Positions 56,806-64,000 of a stretch of 64,000 bases of DNA are shown here, one piece after another. Made by a program: the position numbers and the translations under genes. The notes below the pieces were generated by a model. It saw only the letters and a program-made list of their open reading frames with translations, did not search any database and was not told the DNA's origin. Source of the stretch: Hyphomonas sp. Lineage in GTDB: Bacteria; Pseudomonadota; Alphaproteobacteria; Caulobacterales; Hyphomonadaceae. The DNA lies in contig CP051229.1 in the NCBI GenBank assembly GCA_017792365.1, positions 2,480,001-2,544,000 of the forward strand, given 5' to 3'. Every line of letters starts with the position of its first letter. Position 1 is the stretch's first letter.

Positions 56806-57797
56806 GTACGGACGCGCGTGCACCGGACAAGTGTCGGCGTGTCGTACCGATCGAGTCACCGCAATTGCTGCGGGACATTTGCGGCCCTGCACACAGCCAC
56901 CTCCAGATGATCGAAGCTGCGTTTGCCAGTGACGATGTCCGAGCTGAAAGTCAGGGCGGTGAAATTGTCCTGACCGGGGAGGAGAGCGGTTGCGAGCGCG
57001 CGGCGCGCGCCATCGAAACGTTCGCGCGCCGGCTCGCAGCTGGCGCTGAAGCGAGCCAGGGCGAACTGCAAGCTGCCATCCGCTTGTCGCTCGATGCCGG
57101 CGACAATGAGGGAAACGACACCGTCATCGGCGGGCTGCGCAAGCCCGTGATGGCGCAGTCCGCGGGGCAGCGCGGCTATCTGGCCGATCTGAAATCTGAT
57201 GCACTGCCGCTCGTGTTCGGTGTCGGCCCGGCAGGCACAGGAAAGACCTTCCTGGCCGTAGCGGCGGGAGCCGCAGAACTCAAAGCTGGCCGACGCGAGC
57301 GATTGGTCGTGGCGAGACCTGCTGTCGAAGCAGGAGAGAAGTTGGGCTTCCTGCCGGGCGCGCTCGAGGAGAAAGTCGACCCATACATGCAGCCGGTTTG
57401 GGACGCTCTGAACGAGACGCTCGGTCCGCAGGAGGTCGAGCGGCGCAAGGAGCGCAAGGAGATCGAGGTCGTTCCGCTCGCTTTCATGCGCGGCCGTACG
57501 CTGAAGAACGCCTTTGTCGTGATCGATGAGGCGCAGAACGCAACGATCACCCAGATGAAAATGGTGCTCACTCGACTGGGTCGGGGATCAAGAATGGTAG
57601 TCACTGGAGACCCCAGTCAGTCAGATCTCGACGCGCGGACGCCGTCCGGCCTGGCGCACGCCATGGGCATTCTCGACGATGTCGAGGGTGTCTCCATCCG
57701 CCGCCTTACAGCGCGGGACGTCGTCAGACATGAAATGGTGGCCAGAGTTATCGCGGCGTATGACCGGGCCGAGTCGGTCCAAGGTCGAAGATCATGA
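56802..57797 (+). CDS. PhoH-like ATPase
   Basis: 331 aa. GTG start within the miaB stop. N-terminal KH-like region, then Walker A GVGPAGTGKTFLAVAAGAAEL, DEAQN-type Walker B (FVVIDEAQNATITQMKMVLTRLG) and GDPSQSDL. Family members bind RNA and form the phoH-ybeY pair for rRNA/RNA processing. The ybeY ATG overlaps its stop. Confidence 0.94.
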
Positions 57798-58300
57798 GCC
57801 GGGGCGGCGTTGACGTAGACGTTCGCATCGCCAGCGAGGACTGGCAGGACGTCATTGCGCGCGATGAAGACCTCATCGCCCGTTCGATCAATGCGGCTGC
57901 GAAGGCGGCGGACGCACCAGGCGGTTCGGTAGATGTGCTTCTCACGTCAGACGATGAGATGCGGGCGCTGAACGCCCGATGGCGCGGCAAGAACAAGCCG
58001 ACGGATGTGCTGTCGTTCCCCTCTGGTGAAGCCGCGCTTGGAATCGGTTCGCCGTTCCTTGGAGATATTGCGCTTGGCTGGGGAACTTGCGTACGCGACG
58101 CTAAGGAAACTGACACAGACATGCAGGCTCACCTTGCCCATTTGACGATACATGGTTTCCTCCACCTGGTTGGATACGACCATGAGGAGTCAGAAGCGGC
58201 AGACGTCATGGAGGCGCTGGAAGCGAAGGTTCTGGCCAGCCTCGGCTATGCCGACCCCTATGAGCGTATGGCATCAGATGCAGCTACTCAGGTACGATGA
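57794..58300 (+). CDS. ybeY: YbeY rRNA endoribonuclease/maturation factor
   Basis: 168 aa. Zn site HGFLHLVGYDH (H3 of the HGxLHLxGYDH motif), preceded by HLTI and the family block NKPTDVLSFP. YbeY is needed for 16S rRNA 3' maturation and 70S quality control. The overlap with phoH and corC on either side (ATGA each) marks a tightly coupled operon. Confidence 0.95.
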   Translation: MSRGGVDVDVRIASEDWQDVIARDEDLIARSINAAAKAADAPGGSVDVLLTSDDEMRALNARWRGKNKPTDVLSFPSGEAALGIGSPFLGDIALGWGTCVRDAKETDTDMQAHLAHLTIHGFLHLVGYDHEESEAADVMEALEAKVLASLGYADPYERMASDAATQVR

Positions 58301-59202
58301 CTGAAGGCGATCCCCCACCACGAACCAACTTGCGCCGCCGGATCGCTGAGCTGATCGGGCGGCGTCCTGGAGGTGACGCTGCATCCGCAATGGCGCTCAA
58401 TCGCGCGGGCGATGTGCTCGGTCTCCGGGTCAGTGAATTCGAGGAAGCGAGCGTGGCTGACGTCATGACGCCGCGCGTCGACATCACTGCTGTAGACATC
58501 GACTCGTCTCTTGACGATGTCCTGAAGCTCTTCGTCGCCGAGGCGCACTCGCGGATGCCTGTCTACCGCGACTCGCTGGATTCGCCGTTGGGCTTCGTGC
58601 ACATCAAGGACATCGTTGCCGAACTCGTCGAGGCAGGTTGGAGCCCTGAAACGCTCGCTTCACGGCCGCTCGATCGGCTGCTTCGTGAAGTCATGTTTGT
58701 CCCTGAATCGATGCCGCTGCCGGACCTGCTGCGTCGCATGCAATCCTCGCGCATGCACATGGCGATTGTCATCGACGAGTTTGGCGGGACAGACGGCCTG
58801 GTTTGCCTCGAGGATGTTGTCGAGGAGATCGTGGGTGATCTCGAAGACGAGCACGACGAGATCTCGCCGGCGGCCGAGCGGCGCGGCCGCAACACCTGGG
58901 ATGTCGACGGTCTCGCCGAGATCGAGCAGGTCGAGGAACTCACCGGGCTGGCTTTAGGCGTGGCCGAATTCGAGGATGAAGTCGAAACCATGGGCGGGTT
59001 GGTGTCCGCTCTCGCCGGGCGGGTGCCGAAGGCCAGCGACTCGATTCCCCATCCAAATGGTCTGGCGCTCGATGTTCTGGCGGCTGATCCGCGGCGGGTG
59101 CTCCGTGTGCGCATCCGGCCGACGGCGAAACCTCAGCTGGCAAACGACCATACAGCGGAGCCGGTCAGCCAACCGGGTTCATCTGCCCGTCGAGAGGGGT
59201 AG
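58297..59202 (+). CDS. CorC/TlyC-type CBS-pair protein
   Basis: 301 aa. Cytoplasmic, with no membrane helix. VADVMTPRVDITAVDIDSSLDDVLKLFVAEAHSRMPVYRDSLDSPLGFVHIKD is CBS1; VMFVPESMPLPDLLRRMQSSRMHMAIVIDEFGGTDGLVCLEDVVEEIVGDLEDEHD is CBS2; a C-terminal transporter-associated (CorC_HlyC) domain follows. E. coli CorC (YbeX) affects Mg/Co efflux and RNA metabolism. ybeY-ybeX-lnt order matches E. coli. Confidence 0.93.
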   Translation: MTEGDPPPRTNLRRRIAELIGRRPGGDAASAMALNRAGDVLGLRVSEFEEASVADVMTPRVDITAVDIDSSLDDVLKLFVAEAHSRMPVYRDSLDSPLGFVHIKDIVAELVEAGWSPETLASRPLDRLLREVMFVPESMPLPDLLRRMQSSRMHMAIVIDEFGGTDGLVCLEDVVEEIVGDLEDEHDEISPAAERRGRNTWDVDGLAEIEQVEELTGLALGVAEFEDEVETMGGLVSALAGRVPKASDSIPHPNGLALDVLAADPRRVLRVRIRPTAKPQLANDHTAEPVSQPGSSARREG

Positions 59203-59210
59203 GGCGATCC

Positions 59211-60884
59211 GTGGAGCAGGCACACGAGAAGGGCGCACCGCCGGCACCAGCTGCCTTGGCCCGTCGTAACCCGGTCGTCGTTGCCTACGACTGGGTTTAC
59301 CGCGTGCGCGGGAAGCAGGCCTTGGGACTGGCGTTCCTGCTAGGTCTGCTGGCGAACCTTGCATTTCCCCCAATCTGGATATGGCCAGCTCTGGCCGCTG
59401 CGTTGTGCGGCCTTGTCTGGTTGCTGGATGGCGCTCGAGCGACGCCGAGGAGAGGCAGGGCGGCGTTCTGGCGGTCTTTCGCGTTCGGCTTCGGCTACTT
59501 TCTTGGCGGCCTGCACTGGATCGCCGCCGCCTTTGTCGTCGACGCCTCCGCTCACCTCGCTTTGATCTGGATGCCGCTGGTGGTGTTGCCCGGCGGACTG
59601 GCGCTGATCTTCGCTCTCGTCATGAGACTTGGCTATCGCTTCTGGAATGCCGGTCCCGCCCGGTTGGTGATATTTGCGATCTTCTTCACGTTGGCCGAAT
59701 GGATACGCGGCGCGCTGTTCGGGCTTGGCGGATTGCCGTGGAACCTGCCTGGAATGGTTTGGGAACCTGGCGGGGCGGTGTCGCAGTCGGCCTCGATCTG
59801 GGGAATTTACGGACTGTCGTTGTTGACTGTCATAGCGCTGGCCGCGCCCGCGGCGGTGTTCGACTCTCGCCCGCGCGGCTCGCTGCCATCGAGGGTCGCC
59901 CCGGTGCTGGTCGCCGCAATCGTGTTTGGAGCAATCTGGGGGTGGGGCGCCCGACGCCTTGCGGATATCCCGGATGGAACCGAGACGATTTCGGCACGGC
60001 TTGTCGATGCCGGTGTCCCGCAATCAGAGAAGTTTGAGGCGGGCACAGCGGAGCTCCTGATCCAGCGCTTCCGCGCGCTCTCGGGGCCGGATGATGGATC
60101 CTCGCCCCCGATCGTCATTTGGCCAGAGGGCGCGCTGCCATACTACTTGTTCGAATGGCCGGAAGCGCTGGACGCAGTGGCGGACCGAATTGGAGATCGC
60201 CGACTCATTATCGGCGTGGCGCGGCGCCAGTTTGACGAAGCGGGCGAGGCCAGCGCCTACAACAGCCTCGCCGTACTGACCGGGGCGAGCGCGCTCAATG
60301 GACCGCTGTATGTCTACGACAAGCATATGCTGGTGCCATTTGGCGAGTTCATGCCGTTCGGCGGTGTGTTGGAGGCCATCGGTCTTGAAACGCTGCAGAA
60401 CCTCTCGCCGGGCGGGTGGGACGCCGGTCCGCCGCCAGCGACCGTCAGCATCGCCGGCATGCCGGCATTTGCGCCTCTCATCTGTTACGAAGCGATTTTC
60501 CCCGGACTGGCGCCCGCCGGTCTGGATCGCCCGAGCTGGCTGGTGAACATTTCGAACGACAGCTGGTTCGGCGCATTCCTTGGACCGTACCAGCACGCGG
60601 CGCAGGCGCGGTACCGCACGATCGAAGAAGGGCTGCCAATGGCGCGCGTCGCGGTCGGCGGAACCACGGGAATGATCGACGCTTACGGCAGGTGGACTGC
60701 CAAGGGCCAGTCGCCGGACCCCGACATCTACGGTCCCGACCCACGTGGCTGGGAGGCGAGGATCGTGGATGCCCAGATCCCACAGAGTGCGCCGCCGACG
60801 CCATACTCGCGATACCGGGACGGCATTTTCTGGCTTATGTTCCTCAGTATGGGCCTGGCGTTCTTGGTGCTGCCCCGTCGATAG
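59211..60884 (+). CDS. lnt: Apolipoprotein N-acyltransferase
   Basis: 557 aa. GTG start 8 nt after corC. Six or more N-terminal membrane helices, then the nitrilase-like periplasmic domain. Catalytic Glu is in IVIWPEGALPYY, Lys in VYDKHMLVPFGEFMPF and Cys in APLICYEAIFPG. Lnt adds the third acyl chain to lipoproteins, matching the lipoprotein genes at 0.4, 30, 32.8 and 51 kb. Confidence 0.96.
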   Translation: MEQAHEKGAPPAPAALARRNPVVVAYDWVYRVRGKQALGLAFLLGLLANLAFPPIWIWPALAAALCGLVWLLDGARATPRRGRAAFWRSFAFGFGYFLGGLHWIAAAFVVDASAHLALIWMPLVVLPGGLALIFALVMRLGYRFWNAGPARLVIFAIFFTLAEWIRGALFGLGGLPWNLPGMVWEPGGAVSQSASIWGIYGLSLLTVIALAAPAAVFDSRPRGSLPSRVAPVLVAAIVFGAIWGWGARRLADIPDGTETISARLVDAGVPQSEKFEAGTAELLIQRFRALSGPDDGSSPPIVIWPEGALPYYLFEWPEALDAVADRIGDRRLIIGVARRQFDEAGEASAYNSLAVLTGASALNGPLYVYDKHMLVPFGEFMPFGGVLEAIGLETLQNLSPGGWDAGPPPATVSIAGMPAFAPLICYEAIFPGLAPAGLDRPSWLVNISNDSWFGAFLGPYQHAAQARYRTIEEGLPMARVAVGGTTGMIDAYGRWTAKGQSPDPDIYGPDPRGWEARIVDAQIPQSAPPTPYSRYRDGIFWLMFLSMGLAFLVLPRR

Positions 60885-60940
60885 GCTATGACATGGCCAC
60901 CACTGGTTGTGGTCGAACGGGTTGCGCCAGAGAAAGCAGA

Positions 60941-61357
60941 ATGGAAGCAAAGTCCCCAAGCCATGTCGACCAATACGTAGGCCGCCGCCTGCATGCGCGT
61001 CGCCGCGAGCTGAAGCTTTCGCAGGAGGGTCTCGCCACCAAGCTCGGCCTGACGTTTCAGCAGGTGCAGAAGTATGAGCGGGGCACAAACCGGATATCCG
61101 CCGGCCGGCTGTATGAGCTCGCACGGGCGCTGGACACGTCGATCGCCTACTTTTTTCACGGCGTGGATGTTGTCGACACCGTTGCAACCCGAGGGCTCGC
61201 AGAAGACGGCGCCGAATTCGCCGCACCGATTGATGCCGACGCCTGCGATCTTCTCATCGCATACCGGTCTTTGCCCGATCCGGCTGAACGCAAGGAGATG
61301 GTCCGCCGTGCGAGAAAAGCGGCCGAAGCGGCGCCTGCCTCGAAGAAATCCAACTAG
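60941..61357 (+). CDS. XRE-family HTH regulator between lnt and trmB
   Basis: 138 aa. Start MEAKSPSHVDQYVGRRL. Strong HTH: RRLHARRRELKLSQEGLATKLGLTFQQVQKYERGTNRISAGRLYELARAL. This regulator is conserved across alphaproteobacteria, often followed by metK and trmB; here trmB follows directly. In Brucella and Sinorhizobium relatives it affects stress and fitness; targets here are unknown. A Lys/Ala-rich helical C-terminus ends the protein. Confidence 0.92.
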   Translation: MEAKSPSHVDQYVGRRLHARRRELKLSQEGLATKLGLTFQQVQKYERGTNRISAGRLYELARALDTSIAYFFHGVDVVDTVATRGLAEDGAEFAAPIDADACDLLIAYRSLPDPAERKEMVRRARKAAEAAPASKKSN

Positions 61358-61404
61358 CGACGGCGCGACGTGCAAGTCGTCGGTCGCATTATCTAGGGCT
61401 CCAG

Positions 61405-62103
61405 ATGGCCACTAGTTCTCACGGGTCGGATCGACCATTGCGCTCGTTTGGGCGGACAGGCGGCCGACCTCTATCGCCTCGTCGCGCAGCGCTCATCCAG
61501 GACCGTCTTCCCGGATTGATCATCCCGACGGACAAAGATGTCTCGACATCTGAACTATTCGGCTTTGAGCCATCGGAGCTTTGGCTGGAGATCGGATTTG
61601 GCGGCGGCGAACATCTCGCACAGCAGGCCAAGGCGAACCCGCAGGCAGCGATCATCGGCGCTGAGCCATTTGTCGAAGGACAGGCCAAACTCGTCGCCGA
61701 GCTTGAATCTCAAGGGCTCGAGAACGTGCGGATTCATCCGGGCGATATCAGAGAAATTCTCTCGCTCTTGCCAGAGCAATCCACGGATCGGGTCTTCATC
61801 CTGTTTCCCGATCCGTGGCCCAAACAGCGGCATCGCAAGCGCAGGCTGGTCCAGCCAGAATTTCTCTGCGGCCTTTCACATACTTTGAAGCCGGGTGCGC
61901 GTGTTCGGTTCGCGACTGACATCGCAGATTACGCTGAGCAGGCGCTTGCCGTGTTCTTGAATGATGGGCGTTTTGCGTGGTCGGCACAGACAGCCACCGA
62001 TTGGCGCGATGAGCCGCCTGACCATTTCAAAACGCGCTACCAGTCGAAGAAGCTCGGCGACTGCGAGCCCGTCTTTCTGGATTTCCGTTTTCAGGCCGGT
62101 TGA
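61405..62103 (+). CDS. trmB: TrmB, tRNA (guanine-N7)-methyltransferase
   Basis: 232 aa. SAM-binding LWLEIGFGGGEHLAQQA; active block RVFILFPDPWPKQRHRKRRLVQPEFL; C-terminal TRYQSKKLGDCEPVFLDFRF. It forms m7G46 in tRNAs. It ends the 20-kb plus-strand run and overlaps the convergent CDF gene by 13 nt. Confidence 0.95.
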   Translation: MATSSHGSDRPLRSFGRTGGRPLSPRRAALIQDRLPGLIIPTDKDVSTSELFGFEPSELWLEIGFGGGEHLAQQAKANPQAAIIGAEPFVEGQAKLVAELESQGLENVRIHPGDIREILSLLPEQSTDRVFILFPDPWPKQRHRKRRLVQPEFLCGLSHTLKPGARVRFATDIADYAEQALAVFLNDGRFAWSAQTATDWRDEPPDHFKTRYQSKKLGDCEPVFLDFRFQAG

Positions 62104-63002
62104 GTTTCGCTGCAGTCGGCGCCGGCGCATACGTCAGTCTCGATTTCGACGGTTGCGTGTTGCACGCCGTGTATTTCGCTCAACCGGTGCTTGATCAAAG
62201 ATACGACAGCGGGTCCATCTGCTCCCTCACTAATCCGCGCGTGCAACGTCATCAGCGGCGCGACGCCGTCAAGCGACCAGACATGAGCGTGATGGACATC
62301 CAGAACGTCATCGATCGCTTCGACAAGATCACGTGAAATGCTTTCGACCGCGACTTGTGTCGGCGCGCCTTCGAGCAGCACATGGCCGGACTCGGAAATC
62401 AGCATCCACGCGGAGCGCAGGATGATAAGCGCAATGAGGAGGGACAACAGGGGATCCGCGATCGTCCATCCGGTCGCCATGATGATCAGCGCCGCCGCGA
62501 TTGCCGCGACCGATCCCAGAAGGTCGCCGATCACGTGTAGCAGGGCGCCGCGCACATTCAGACTGGATCGGTCGGCGCCGTGGAGAATTGCGAAGGCGGC
62601 GACATTCACAAGAAGGCCAGCCACGGCCACCCACAACATCGTGCCTGCGAGCACTTCACCCGGCTCGAAGATGCGGCGCACCGCTTCGATGACGATCCAG
62701 ATTGAAATCGCAATCAGCGAGAGGCCGTTGACGAAGGCTGCGAGAACCGAAACGCGGCCGAAACCATAGGTGCGGCGCGCATCTGGCGGGCGGCGGGCGA
62801 TACGGAAGGCGAGCCAGGCGAGGGTCAGGCTGGCGAAATCCGAGAGCATGTGGCCTGCATCGGCAATCAGCGCCAGCGATCCGGAGATGACGCCGCCGAC
62901 GACTTCGGCGATCATGAAAGCGCCAGTCAGCAGTGCAGCGAGGCCGATGCGGCGCTCGCTGTGGTGGTGATGGTGGTGGGCGTGGCCGGCGTCGTGAGGC
63001 AT
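62091..63002 (-). CDS. CDF-family cation efflux protein
   Basis: 303 aa from MPHDAGHAHHHHHHSERR. A His-rich N-terminus, six membrane helices with metal motifs HMLSD (TM2) and HVIGD (TM5), and a cytoplasmic metallochaperone-like domain (LDVHHAHVWSLDGVAPLMTLHARI). It should export Zn(II), Co(II) or Cd(II) against protons (CzcD/ZitB-like). Its promoter side (63003-63120) faces glk. Confidence 0.94.
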   Translation of the reverse strand: MPHDAGHAHHHHHHSERRIGLAALLTGAFMIAEVVGGVISGSLALIADAGHMLSDFASLTLAWLAFRIARRPPDARRTYGFGRVSVLAAFVNGLSLIAISIWIVIEAVRRIFEPGEVLAGTMLWVAVAGLLVNVAAFAILHGADRSSLNVRGALLHVIGDLLGSVAAIAAALIIMATGWTIADPLLSLLIALIILRSAWMLISESGHVLLEGAPTQVAVESISRDLVEAIDDVLDVHHAHVWSLDGVAPLMTLHARISEGADGPAVVSLIKHRLSEIHGVQHATVEIETDVCAGADCSETQPA

Positions 63003-63120
63003 GACCGGGAGATGGCGCCGATAAGCCAAAAAGGCAAATGAATACAACGATATGATATACCAACACTGCGTGAGGGCGCGCTGCTTGTCGCCTGATGCAG
63101 GGGGAGCCTAGGGTGGTTGC

Positions 63121-64000
63121 ATGGCGGAAGACGCACAGACGATCATTGTCGGGGACATTGGCGGCACCAATGTGCGGCTGGCGTTTGCGCGCCTGAACCG
63201 CGACAGCGTCACGCTCGAATCCGTCTGGAAACAACCCGGTAGCCAATACGCGACCTTCCGCGACGCACTCGACGACTTCCTTGCCGCCCATCCGGAGGCC
63301 GAGGGGGGCTCTCGGGTGAAAAACGCGCGTGGAGGGGGCCTAGAGGGTGGCGGCGCCGTCGGCATCGCGCTCGGGCTGGCCGGACCGGTGGTCGGCGGCC
63401 GGGTCGAGATGCTGCACTCGGGCTGGGTCGTCGATGCGGCCGACATCGGCACCCACCTGTCGACTGACGCCGTCCTGATGGTCAACGACTTCGTTGCGAT
63501 GGCGCGTTCGGCGCCGGAGCTGACCGACGACCAGACACAGATGCTGTCCGAGGGTTCAGCGGACCCGATCGGCAACATCGTGGTCGGCGGTCCGGGCACC
63601 GGGTTCGGGCTCGGTACGCTGAAGCAGGCGCGGTCCGGACAGCGGCCCGCTGGATGGGTCGTGGTTGGCGGTGAGGGCGGTCACCAGGCGTTTTCGCCGG
63701 AGACCGACCTCGAGTGGCGGGTTGCCGAGACGCTGCGCGCCAACGGCGTCTATGTATCCAACGAGGTGATCGCTTCCGGCTCGGGCTTCCGCGTGACGCT
63801 CGATGCCTTGGCGATGGTACTCGACCTGCCGGTCACTACCGACGATCCTGCGGCGATCATCGAGCAGGCCGAAAAGGGTGACGCGCTCGCCCTGGCGCTC
63901 TGCAGGTTGCGCGCACGGTGCACCATGGCGGCGCTCGGCGATGCGGCCTTGGCGGCGAACGCAACCGGCGGAGTGTTCATCGCCGGCGGCGTCAGCCCAT
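63121..64000 (+). CDS. glk: Glucokinase (partial, cut by the window end)
   Basis: 293 codons open to the window edge. ROK-unlike bacterial glucokinase: VGDIGGTNVRLAFARL (phosphate 1), MVNDFVAMARS, GNIVVGGPGTGFGLG, GGEGGHQAFSP and GGVFIAGGVSP (adenosine motif). It phosphorylates glucose with ATP. A loop (AEGGSRVKNARGGGLEGGG, about residues 61-79) is longer than in E. coli Glk. GGGGAG lies about 18 nt and GGGTGG about 4 nt before the ATG. Divergent from the CDF gene across 118 nt. Confidence 0.92.
   Translation, partial: MAEDAQTIIVGDIGGTNVRLAFARLNRDSVTLESVWKQPGSQYATFRDALDDFLAAHPEAEGGSRVKNARGGGLEGGGAVGIALGLAGPVVGGRVEMLHSGWVVDAADIGTHLSTDAVLMVNDFVAMARSAPELTDDQTQMLSEGSADPIGNIVVGGPGTGFGLGTLKQARSGQRPAGWVVVGGEGGHQAFSPETDLEWRVAETLRANGVYVSNEVIASGSGFRVTLDALAMVLDLPVTTDDPAAIIEQAEKGDALALALCRLRARCTMAALGDAALAANATGGVFIAGGVSP

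Noticed and set aside
60024-61226. 400-aa antisense frame over lnt and the XRE gene
   Set aside because: Arg/Pro-rich shadow frame; no ribosome site.

Overview
The window is a gene-dense, GC-rich (by eye above 60%) stretch of a bacterial chromosome made almost entirely of single-copy housekeeping genes. Family membership and gene order point to an alphaproteobacterium: hisB-hisH-hisA-hisF-hisE, hslV/hslU, dnaK-dnaJ, hrcA-grpE with rph divergent, maeB divergent from mutS-glnD-murJ-trpS, nfuA-tsaB-rimI-fur-miaB-phoH-ybeY-corC-lnt, DUF2244 beside nth, and a DUF1217 flagellar-type protein behind a CtrA-like box. I favour the Caulobacterales/Maricaulales/Parvularculales side of the class, but this is inference. 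I saw no rRNA, tRNA, CRISPR array, insertion sequence, phage or plasmid gene.

Layout. 1-0.9 kb: an 83-aa conserved-type small protein, a glycine-zipper lipoprotein and a strong hairpin. 0.9-4.5 kb: histidine biosynthesis genes (minus strand) with a GNAT gene between hisA and hisF and a frameshifted hisE. 4.6-9.7 kb: a membrane EAL/degenerate-GGDEF protein, then hslV, a multi-pass membrane protein and hslU. 9.7-17.5 kb: accessory metabolism (HxlR regulator, SDR, DsbA-fold isomerase, adenosine-kinase-like PfkB, enoyl-CoA hydratase, secreted SRPBCC protein, nth, DUF2244, glyoxalase, amidase). 17.6-28 kb: dapB, dnaJ, dnaK, alkB, DUF1217, grpE/hrcA, rph, and an XRE/DUF2975 pair. 28-39.8 kb: rdgB-hemW, LppC lipoprotein, rsmI-yraN-BON lipoprotein, gshB, comM, a hybrid histidine kinase and an AmpG-like permease. 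39.8-62 kb: maeB, then a 20-kb same-strand run from mutS to trmB. 62-64 kb: a CDF metal exporter and a glucokinase cut by the window end.

The most important observation is that three genes carry single-base losses that can be read directly because the family sequence continues in another frame: hisE (one), rdgB (three within 70 bp that together restore the frame) and mutS (two, splitting the gene before its ATPase domain and again near the C-terminus). All six fit loss of one base, mostly in short G runs. Either the assembly has homopolymer errors, or this lineage lost mutS and shows the indel signature of a mismatch-repair mutator; raw reads would decide.

Other signals: a pair of near-identical TTCTAT-A-ATAGAA palindromes flanking the HxlR gene, the second containing a TATAAT in front of the SDR gene, whose product lacks the usual catalytic Ser and Tyr; a good sigma-54 promoter in front of a 75-aa membrane microprotein between mutS and glnD; a perfect TTAA-N7-TTAA box before the DUF1217 gene; and a histone-H1-like basic tail on an amidase. 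I found no clear new defence or mobile system; these are the best leads.
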